Part shown: one piece after another, positions 24,333 to 33,170 of the stretch
Position numbering within the stretch: position 1 is the stretch's first letter
Layout: each line of letters begins with the position of its first letter
Source of the DNA: Loripinus fragilis
Taxonomy: Eukaryota; Mollusca; Bivalvia; Lucinida; Lucinidae
Direction: 5' to 3'
DNA length: 64,000 nt
Assembly: GCA_964019695.1 (NCBI GenBank)
Contig: OZ026520.1
Location: 32,530,620-32,594,619 of the forward strand
The notes under the pieces: model-generated
What the model was told of the DNA's origin: nothing
Databases searched by the model: none
The model's input: the letters and a program-made list of their open reading frames with translations, nothing else
Position numbers and translations under genes: made by a program

Positions 24333-25264
24333 TACGAGGTCAGTCAAAAATAACTGAGAGTTGGTTAATATCTTTTTACTGGGTCCACAGTTTTGGCTGA
24401 AACATTATACACATATATTATGAACCTTCGGGCTTCATTACATATAGAAGTTGACATCTTATTTTCTTCAATGCGCTGTTGCTAGGCAACCGACGACCGT
24501 CTCTGAGCGATGTGAGTTGGCGCTGACGACACTTCGGACTATGCAACCCTGAATTTAAAATCATTTCAAATCTAAAACAGTATAATAACAGACCTTTTAT
24601 CTCTCAAATTGTATCAAACAATGTGTTAGCAATGTTTTGAAGAAGTGTAATAGATAGTAAATACAATACATGCAATGTTCATTGCCTAGCAACCAAAATC
24701 GATGGAAATTCCAATTTTAACTAAAAGGCCAAATTTTGTTGCTATGGCAATCGTTTATTCCTGGGAATATTCAAGATGTGCATTCAGATATCAAAACCAA
24801 TTACTAAATACAATGAAATGGTTATATGATATGAGAATTAGTTGATGATATTGCTCTCAAATGAACAGTAACTGGTGGATGGGGTATATTTTGGGGTGAA
24901 ATTTTCAGAAAATTTAGTTAATTTTCCTTTTATTTATGTAATAAAATTCCAACGTCTCAATCTAAGTTGTTGCATTTCACAAAATGCATTTATATACTGT
25001 ATTTCAAACAAACGCATAAGTTGATGTAGCTTAAATTATGTATTGTGTTTCCATGGAAACACTATATTCCAGCGTGAAGGCATGACTTCATTTCATTTTC
25101 TTTGGTTGCTAAGCAACAACAATCTATACTTTGCATGGTCTTGTACATTGCATATTCTGACGCAGGACAGTTCATTGCATGCATGTGCCAAATTGCACTA
25201 GTGTACATAAGCCTACATAAGAGATATAAATCAACTCTCTTAGTTATTTTGACTGACCCTCGTA
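24333..25264 (-). mobile_element. 932-bp TIR element (copy 1), opposite orientation
   Basis: The ends are TACGAGGTCAGTCAAAAATA and an imperfect inverse ending TGACCCTCGTA. Length is the same as the copy at 28035. Palindromes: 24478 GTTGCTAGGCAAC, 24681 ATTGCCTAGCAAC, 24738 GTTGCTATGGCAAT, 25045 GTGTTTCCATGGAAACAC and 25105 GTTGCTAAGCAAC. Measured from its right end these lie at 147, 202, 513 and 571, with the last 145 from the left end; the sister gives 147, 204, 511, 571 and 147. The element lies in the centre of the larger inverted repeat 21407-26901. Confidence 0.8.
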
Positions 25265-26683
25265 CATATATACATGTAATTATGACTCGGTCCTATGCTT
25301 GGCATTTTTGTTGAGGTTAGTGCATCTTGAAATTTGAAAAATTGTGTATTGTATATGAAATATTGCGTGCACTTCTTGCAATGGAATGTGAATGTGTCTT
25401 GAGGTGCTGTTTCACGTTTGATGCTATAGAGAAAAAAATATGCATTACATATACCACAATCAACCTCTTCTTGGATTGAAACTAGCAATAGGAATCCATC
25501 TAAAGGGTCCTTCCAGTTGTTATATATCCTGTTAATCTATGCAACAAATGCCTTTGTTATGAAAACACAACCAAATAGATAACAGCCAAAATGACACTAT
25601 ACATCATGCCTGTTCATGCTACGTTTTGGCATGATGCTAACCTGCATACCATTATCTCAGCTGAAAATATATCCTTTTGGAAAAAAAATCATGATATGAT
25701 CTGTTGCCATTCACCCCATAACAGTAATTCACAACCTTCTGTTGATTTATATTAGGTAACACTATATATTATTGACAGATAGATATTTGCATGCTAAGAA
25801 AAACACACACGAATATAAGCAATGACCAGGAAGTGCCACAACCAAAACCAACCCCTGCCCTAAGAACCTAAATGGGTTGTAACTTAAATAACAAAACTCA
25901 ATACAGTCAAAGTGACCTTAAATGACATTTGGCCCCTTTAAGATGTGTGTATTCTCTGATTCCTTAAAAGTTGATACTTCCATTTGTCATTTAAATGATA
26001 TTTCGTATGGACATACATTTTGAGCTTTCAATATTAATATACTCTAAGAGACAGCTTGGACCCTGTTTATACAGCGTCTGAATTGGATCTAAACTGTTTG
26101 CCTATGTTAATTATCAGTTATTCAGATGACAGATGCGATGAGTTTAATTTTTAAGCAATTTAGGGGATGATTTATTCAATTTTGATCGGTCGTCAATGTG
26201 AGCCACAAAATAATCTGATCTGCCATCAAAGACAGCCATATTAAAAATTGATCTATAGATAAAGGCAGCAATTGTTCATCTACGTGTCGTCTTTGATGAG
26301 CTCCAGTATCATTAATATCGAACTGCGGCTTCAAATTTGGTAGAAATGTAGCTGAATGATTGAAGTTTTATTGTATATAAATGAAGACGAGAGACGCACA
26401 ACCTGAATAGATAACAATTTTTGTGAATTTTCTTGGGAAAGCTCTGGAATGTTGATCAAGTGTGGCTGTATTTGCGTGAGATATTACGTCAACATGTGTC
26501 TGTAGGATCTCTCAACACAAATAAGTTTACTCATACAGTTGAGAAAAATACCAGAGCGCCTTTCTTTGGAGTTTGAAAACCGAATGTTATAATCTACCCT
26601 TCATGAGACCTAAATTGTCGTATCTGTCATCATTGTTAGTAACTTGTCGTTAAAGCAACCGGTCGTACGGTGTGATCATTGTC

Positions 26684-26815
26684 CACCTGTACGTAAGATA
26701 ACCCACTCGCTAAAGCTCGTGGGTTATGTAATAGTTATACCATGGGTTGTCCGCCTGTACGTGGAGATAATCCACGAGCTTTAGCGAGTGGATTATCTTA
26801 CGTACAGGTGGGCAA
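26684..26815. repeat. Hairpin insert in right arm
   Basis: CCACCTGTACGTAAGATAA and GATAATCCACGAGCTTTAGCGAGT recur inverted (CACTCGCTAAAGCTCGTGG). An extra half-copy (CCACGTACAAGCGGACAA) lies at 26908-26925. Confidence 0.75.
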
Positions 26816-27186
26816 ACATGGTATAAACTAATTTATACCACCTACATCAGTGTAGACCTTGCACATGACGAGATATTTCGTGCTAAAGTTGGTGAGGGTG
26901 GTATAAATCCACGTACAAGCGGACAATTCATTGGTATAACTATTACATAAATCAGGTGTACAACTGCATTCTTATTAGTTTTCAGTGATGAGTTAATAGC
27001 AAGTCGTGTATGCTCTACAAAAGTATATTATTGTTAAAAATACATGTGTTGTTTAAAAAAGAAACACAAATACGAATTCAAAACTTAATAAAATCAATAT
27101 CTTTTTGAAAGTCACTTTCATGAAATAATACTTATAACCTATATATTTTGACATATAAAAAGAACATAACTTTTTGAACGCATATG

Positions 27187-27365
27187 TCAATCAGTATGTA
27201 ACCTCTAATCTCTTTGCCCACTAATGTCGTCTGCTGAAAACCTCTGCAGCCAATTTGGACCCAGATCAGGCCCGACGTTTTGTCAATCAGTAGGTAACCT
27301 CTAATCTTTTTGCCCACTAGTGTCGTCTGCTGAAAACCTTTGCCAGATCAGGCCCGACGTTTTGT
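27187..27365 (+). repeat. Direct repeat of about 97 bp, two copies
   Basis: GTCAATCAGTATGTAACCTCTAATC, CACTAATGTCGTCTGCTGAAA and CAGATCAGGCCCGACGTTTTG occur twice, 97 bp apart, followed by an inverse GTCGGGCCTCATCTGG. An A-rich tract of about 90 bp (27420-27510) lies just after. Confidence 0.7.
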
Positions 27366-28034
27366 CGGGCCTCATCTGGATCCAACTTGTTTGCCACTCT
27401 AATGCTATTCCTGAAAGGAATTTTCGGGGGAAAAAATGATTTTGAAAGAAAAAACAAAACAAAAAAACAAAAACAAAAAACAAACAAACAAACAAACAGA
27501 CGACAAAACATGCAGAATTACACAGTAGTTTTTTTTTATCATAAACAGGAAGTAATATAGTATAGTCAATTCTACTTTTAAAGATACTGAATGTTTACTG
27601 TGCACTGTGTAAAAAACTTAAAGCGTAGCAAAATTTGATGATTGTAAATTTAGCTAAAGAAAAAAACTGTTTGACATGGCACTGAATTCTTATATATAAG
27701 CCTATTACGTTGAAAACTTAAAGCCCTAATAATTAGCTACTGAAAAAGTCATATTCCAGTGCTATTTATGGCTAGTTCTGCTTGTTTCTAATAGTCTCCG
27801 TTTGCGCTCAAAAAGTTCATTTCCGCTTGAATAAAAATCACCTGCCATGTGAAAAAGATTCTTATCCAATGACGACCAGTGAAGTTCCAAGCTAGCCTGC
27901 GAATCTGCGCAGTCTCGCAGAGTGTTTACTGTCCGCACGCGCGAAATATGGAAAGGAACAATTTATCTAAAAATATAGACCCACTGATTAGCTACAGGTG
28001 CGACGGCGTCGGCTAAATAAAATATAAAGGCATA

Positions 28035-28966
28035 TACGAGGGTCATCCAATAAATAGAGAGAATTTCCTTATAATATAAGAGTTTGTACCACTTTAACAT
28101 TACAAATATAACCATAAGGTGGCATAACTTGTTGCGCATGCAACAACATATCTAAAATTTTGACAGAATGTGATGTCGCTTGTTGCTTAGCAACGCAAAC
28201 ACGTACTTAAAGCTTACTTGGCCGGATGCCTTAAATTGGTTGCCATGGTTACTGGCATGTGCAGATCAGTCCTAAAAAGCATATATTCTATAAACTACAA
28301 CATAAGGTAATTACTCTGTAAAATTCATTGACTTCTTATGAAAAATATCATATTGACAGGTACATTTAGCATAAATAAGCGAACAAAATGCAAAATTGTG
28401 GAATCAGAAATGGGGGTATGGGTCATGAATTTGCCCTAAAATTATTGTTGGTCGGTATATAAGTTTTAAATCACCCTAAGAGTATTAAATATATTCTATA
28501 TTTCAAAACAGTTTCGTTAACAAACATGTATTCCATGTGCCCATTGTTGCCTAGCAACAGAAAAATATAGACTTAACAAATAGTCTATTTTTTCACAATT
28601 GCCTGGTTGCTAGGCAACCAAGACTTACTGGTACATGTTAATGACCATATTTTATATAAAACATTGAGAACAATTAAACTATAACAGATTTAATGACAAT
28701 CTTTGTTCAGATAAATGATAATAATTAAAAGTCAAACTCTGTTTCTTTAGCATTAGGTTTTTGTATGTGGAAAATCTGGCCAGGCTAGCTTTAGTATGAC
28801 TTTTTCGTTGCTAGGCAACAAGCGACCTCACTTTCCAACACCATTTTGGATATGCTGCTGCATGCCCAACAGGTTATGCCATATTATGATTACATTTGCC
28901 ATGCTCTTGTGGTACAAACTCTTGCATTATAAGCAAATTCTCTCTATTTATTGGATGACCCTCGTA
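28035..28966 (+). mobile_element. 932-bp TIR element (copy 2) with five X-box-like palindromes
   Basis: The ends are TACGAGGGTCATCCAATAAA and its inverse TTTATTGGATGACCCTCGTA, as expected of a non-autonomous mariner-like element with a TA target. No transposase frame is present. Inside are five 13-14-bp palindromes that match RFX/X-box sites: 28182 GTTGCTTAGCAAC, 28239 GTTGCCATGGTTAC, 28546 GTTGCCTAGCAAC, 28606 GTTGCTAGGCAAC and 28807 GTTGCTAGGCAAC. Read in reverse, the sister element at 24333-25264 has its five sites at the same offsets within 2 bp. The right end lies 96 bp before the start codon of mucolipin gene B. Confidence 0.85.
28182..28819. promoter_or_regulatory. Cluster of five candidate RFX/X-box sites
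   Basis: Five palindromic sites of the form GTTGC-N3-GCAAC or GTTGCCATGGTTAC lie 243-880 bp upstream of the mucolipin B start codon. RFX factors bind GTNRCC-(0-3)-GGYAAC-type inverted half-sites and control ciliary and other genes. The sites belong to a transposon; whether they are bound is inference. Confidence 0.5.
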
Positions 28967-29061
28967 CTGATACTACCAGTACGGGTACTTCCGCTAATTT
29001 TCATACATTTCTATGTAATATAAGCGACGCTTTTGTGTAATTTTCATAGTTCGTTTTAAAA

Positions 29062-29104
29062 ATGTCGGAGGTTGAACAGACAACAGATTCGCGGATTTAT
29101 GAAA
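29062..29104 (+). CDS. Mucolipin gene B, first coding exon
   Basis: The ATG at 29062 has A at -3 and opens MSEVEQTTDSRIYE plus one base; GAAA|GTAAGT is a consensus donor. It was chosen as start because it is the only ATG whose frame runs through the two later exons (phases 1, 1, 0). The peptide is acidic and polar, as expected for a cytosolic N-terminus. On its own the exon is too short to prove; the support is the phase match with 36331-36399 and 57915-58120. A 932-bp TIR transposon ends 96 bp upstream, so promoter or 5' UTR may derive from or abut transposon DNA. An untranslated upstream exon cannot be ruled out. Confidence 0.65.
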
Positions 29105-29210
29105 GTAAGTCCTTTGAAGTTCTTTTGCACTTCGTTTGCCTTAAAGCGCCAATCGCAACAAAAGTTGTCTGCTTTCTCGTCTGCTGAAATGTTTAAGAGG
29201 CCTCTATGAT

Positions 29211-29275
29211 AAACAGTGTGGACCCAGATCAGACTGCTCCTATAGGGGCAGCCTGAACTGGGTCCACACCGTTTG
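29211..29275. repeat. Palindrome, AAACAG...GACCCAGATCAG family, best copy
   Basis: AAACAGTGTGGACCCAGATC, AGACTGCTCCTATAGG and inverse; nearly perfect 65-bp hairpin in intron 1 of gene B, 107 bp after the exon. Confidence 0.8.
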
Positions 29276-29727
29276 TCTCTATACTTAACTTTGTTAAAAA
29301 ATGTTAGCAAAAATTGCAGCAGACGACAAATGCAGATGAAATTTTCATGGCGTTTAAGGGTTAAGTCAAGTTATAAAATAGTAGCTTGATTTTAGGTCGA
29401 ATGTAATTATTTGACGGGTTGATTTCCGTTTAAAAAGTCGCTTGGTAGTAATTGTTATATTTTTATTCAAAGTTTAACAGATTATTGTTTAAGCAAGCAA
29501 TGTAGACCGTGATCAGGCGCCGCGCACTGTTTGCATATGTTCTATAAAAAGAACGCAGGGTTCATATGGGCTAACCTGGACAGACGTGGGCTATCTAGCC
29601 AGTAAGTAGGTTCAATCCGGGTAAATACGGACAAAAATTACACGACAATTTACTAAGACGACAGACACCAAATCTAGTGAGCCAGTTTAACATAAACCAA
29701 CCTCCCCAGCTTCAGAACGACAGTTTA

Positions 29728-30062
29728 TACCATAAGGGGTGGCAGTTCAGCTGCCACCTAAAAAACAGGTAGAGATGTTAGGAAATTATCATCACTGGAA
29801 AATGTTTCCTCATATTGTTTGAGAACTAAACTAAGTGTTAGTTCATACTAAAAGGGGTGGCCGTTCAGCTGCCATCTAATCACGGGTAGAAATGTTAAGG
29901 ATTTAGCACTGGAAAATGGTTTACCTGATATTGTTTAAGTACGAAAATAAATGTCAGTTTATAAGAAAAAGGGTGGCAGTTCAGCTGCCATATAATAACA
30001 GGTAGAAATGTTAAGAGTTTATTATCACTGGATTTTTTTTACTTATATTGTTTGAATTAACA
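29728..30062 (+). repeat. Three tandem units of about 118 bp
   Basis: Each unit contains AAGGGGTGGCAGTTCAGCTGCCA, ACAGGTAGAAATGTTA, CACTGGAAAATG and ATATTGTTTGA. The palindrome GGCAGTTCAGCTGCC recurs in each unit (29743, 29861 variant, 29973). In intron 1 of gene B. Confidence 0.8.
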
Positions 30063-31114
30063 ATCAGCTATTGTTGGCCTAATACAGCACACAGCCCTGT
30101 ATCCATACCGTGAAAAGCCATACAGAATTGAATGTTCAGTAGAATAGGGAGCCTGTGGCGGATACCAATGTCCAAACAGCAAGCTCTCTACAAAACTGTT
30201 ACATTATACTTGGCTTAGCCTTATGCATACATTGCATTGTATGTTGGTTAAAGTAAGTAAGGAAAACATCTATAAGTTGTTCTTGAGGTTTTTCTTAAAA
30301 AGTGTCCAGGGAACCTATCTCTCTACTACACTGAGGTAGAGCATTTCATAACCTTAGAGCTGAACAAGAGAATGAACCACTTTATAAAGACGTATAGTGC
30401 GACCAGGTAACGGACGTTGGGCGTGTCAGAAAGAACATTGCCATTCACTGTCAATTTAGACTGGTCTACAGTAAAGTGGGTAAAACAGCAGAGGTACGTT
30501 TTAATCGTGCAAACAACTGAACCGCAGACGACAAAGGCGACCAGCTTTATACGGTTAGTATGCCTGGTAAACGTTCGCAAGCAAATCTAAGCAGAAAACC
30601 TAAGTCTTACTTGTTAAAAGACACATTGGTATATAGTTTTGCTCACTGGCCAGTACCTCCTAGTACGTATGTGGATTTTAGTCAAGATCGGCATGACAGA
30701 CTGGTCCATGTTAGAACGGTTGTTGCTGCTACATGTATAAATATAAAGTCAGAGTGCATATGATTGCATGTAGAGTGCTTTTATCTGGGATTTCCTTTGG
30801 TGTTGTATTTACTATACAGCCATGTCTCAAGTAACCATCTAAAACGCAAAGCCCCATACAATGGTAGGGTGGTCGAAACGTTTTATACATGATATACGGA
30901 TATAAACGGCGTACATGTAATATAGGTTTAGTGATTACACATTATTGAACTAACCCAACAAACAGGCTGACATGAATGATGCTTTCAAAAACAGTAGTTA
31001 TTAATCGGCTTTTGGGTCATTGTCTAGCCTCGCCCACAACTGATTCCTATCTCCGTTAGCTTTACATGAGACCAGGACATCGCATACCATGTGGCGATGC
31101 AGTGACAGAATAGC
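30063..31114. other. Gene B intron 1, no feature recognised
   Basis: Open frames at 30326-30580 (minus) and 30560-30763 (plus) have no recognisable domain. Confidence 0.5.
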
Positions 31115-31270
31115 TGTATAATACCTGTAGAGCCAACCAGTGGTAGAGTGCTTGACTTGAGATAAAGGGGTCGTAGGTTTGAGTTTCTCTGGAGGCACCA
31201 TGTTGTGTCATTGGTTATGCTCTATTTAGTACTGGTTCAACCCAGAAAACGTCCCGACATGACTGAAAAT
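31115..31270 (+). mobile_element. tRNA-derived SINE, worn
   Basis: AGCCAACCAGTGGTAGAGTG (A box) and GGTCGTAGGTTTGAGTTTC (B box), then TTTAGTACTGGTTCAACCC. Related to 58262-58476; a second body piece with CTAAGTACTGGTTCAACC and an AAACAAACAAAA tail lies at 31400-31530. Confidence 0.75.
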
Positions 31271-32386
31271 TTCTTGACTTGGATGTAAAGTATCAACTCG
31301 AATAATCGAGATTCACAGTTGCTCAGTGCTAGTGTGTTAGAACTGTAATTAAAGGATTGCTATTTTGAGAAGGTTAACTGAAAGCACTTTGTAATGTCCT
31401 AAACAAGACACTTTGTTCTCCGCTAAGTACTGGTTCAACCTAGGTGGACAGAAAATCGTCGCGTCAAGACTGCAAAAATGTTGGCAGCGACATGAAACAT
31501 CAATGCAAACAAACAAAATCAACTCAAAATAACAAAAGAGACACTCATTTCTAAACTTTGCTGCTGTTGTGTGCGTCTACTGGTACACAGGTTTATCTTA
31601 AGTATGCTACATTTGTACTTGGAAAATATTCGCGTTTATATGTTGTAGGTGAAAATATTTTTCCAAATTCTGTTTGTTCGGCGAGAAAATGATCTGGTGT
31701 TTAGCTCTGAATTCGAAAAAATAGCATTACAAAAACAACAACATAAAAACAGCCCCTTCCCTACACAGTAACAGCACAAATTAAAATTCATCATGATAAG
31801 GTTTCAATATCTGGGCCACAGAGAAAGGGCGCACAAATCTTTTTTAAAACAATTAAATCTTGCGGGATTGTAGATTTCATTGTCTGAGATTGATGTTTTG
31901 CTTGCATAGTTTTAGATACACGTGCGTGTTTAAGATACATGTATATGCATACTTCAAACAAAGTATCTGGACTGATAAGATTCATCTGCAATAATTCGAA
32001 ACGCTTATTTTTCACGACATGGCAACTATAAGACTGCAGGTATATAATTCTGGTGTGGAGAGTTTCACAGATGGGTAAATACGCAAACAATGCAATCTGA
32101 CTAACCGATTTCCAAATGTATTTGTCTAGAGGTTGAACTTAGCTAAGAACCGCCCAACGTCTCTTATCTGGACGGACTTTTTTATACGCGATTTTGGTAC
32201 ATACTAGGAGCCACTTTCAAATGATATTAGATTTAAAGAATGTACCTGTGACATCGGTTTCAAATGGCTTGTAATATAAGCTGGTGTCAGTCTGTAAGTG
32301 ACTACTGCTTTATTGTAGTTAATTCTATTTGGCACTGAAATGGTGGCCATCCAATTTCTTGAAACATACGAGTATCTTGAGATGGA

Positions 32387-33125
32387 TTATTCTAACACAC
32401 CTCGCCTATAGAGCCAACGGTAACAAACTGTGATATAGCGGACAATAATTCACCGCAAAAGTGTGTGAAAGCTGACGTCACTGAAAAATGACGTCATTCA
32501 TGGCGTTAGACGGTGTAACGTCGTTTTTAGGCTTGAAAGACGTTACAATTACATGTAAGTGTATGCGACGTAGTCTAAGTATTGGCGGGAGTTCTTCAGT
32601 GCAATGGCTGAACGTTGGAAGAAGCTGAAGACTTCGAATGTGTTTTCGTCGTTTAATGTGTGTTAGAATCGAAATAGATCAGCTCCAGTGCGTGAATTGT
32701 TGAGTAATAATTCACTGTTTGGAGGTCAGTTGTAAAGAAGATCAAATCACGAGCGCGTAGCGCGAGTGACTTATCTTCGTACAACTGACCTCCAAACAGT
32801 GAATTATTACTCAACAATTCACGCACTGGAGCTGATCTATTTCGATTCTAACACACATTAAACGACGAAAACACATTCGAAGTCTTCAGCTTCTTCCAAC
32901 GTTCAGCCATTGCACTGAAGAACTCCCGCCAATACTTAGACTACGTCGCATACACTTACATGTAATTGTAACGTCTTTCAAGCCTAAAAACGACGTTACA
33001 CCGTCTAACGCCATGAATGACGTCATTTTTCAGTGACGTCAGCTATCACACACTTTAGCAGTTAATTATTATCAGATATATCACAGTTTGTCACCGTTGG
33101 CTCTATAGGCGAGGTGTGTTAGAAT
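32387..33125. mobile_element. 739-bp foldback element with near-perfect arms of about 360 bp
   Basis: The sequence from ATTCTAACACACCTCGCC to about 32746 is repeated in reverse from about 32775 to 33125, with only a short GC-rich loop (GAGCGCGTAGCGCGAG). Arms are nearly identical, implying recent origin or gene conversion. Each arm contains two TGACGTCA palindromes. No transposase frame; no convincing target-site duplication. It lies in intron 1 of mucolipin gene B, 46 bp from a second, larger foldback. Confidence 0.88.
32473..33041. promoter_or_regulatory. Four CRE-type TGACGTCA palindromes in foldback arms
   Basis: TGACGTCA occurs at 32473, 32489, 33018 and 33034, two per arm of the 739-bp foldback. 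This octamer is the full CREB/ATF site. Position is inside intron 1 of mucolipin gene B, about 3.4-4 kb after the start codon. Regulatory function is inference; the motif itself is seen directly. Confidence 0.4.
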
Positions 33126-33170
33126 TCTTAATTAAAATCGGTGTGTAATATTATCAGAGCTGCTCGCTTG

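Larger units (their letters stand above)
21407..26901. mobile_element. 5.5-kb nested inverted repeat
   Basis: Outer ends CCACCCTTACCAACATTA and an imperfect inverse at 26901; ATATCTCGT, TGTAGGTGGTATAAA, GATCACACCGTAC and CGGTTGCTTT all recur inverted. The arms continue through 22666-23850 and about 25500-26640 (e.g. TAATGGTATGCA, CAGGTTG, CCAGGAAGTGCCAC in both senses). Each arm has its own insert: a 1.1-kb TIR element on the left (21528-22660) and a hairpin on the right (26684-26815). The centre holds a hairpin and the 932-bp X-box element. Arms are clearly diverged, so this is old. No coding gene recognised. Confidence 0.75.
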
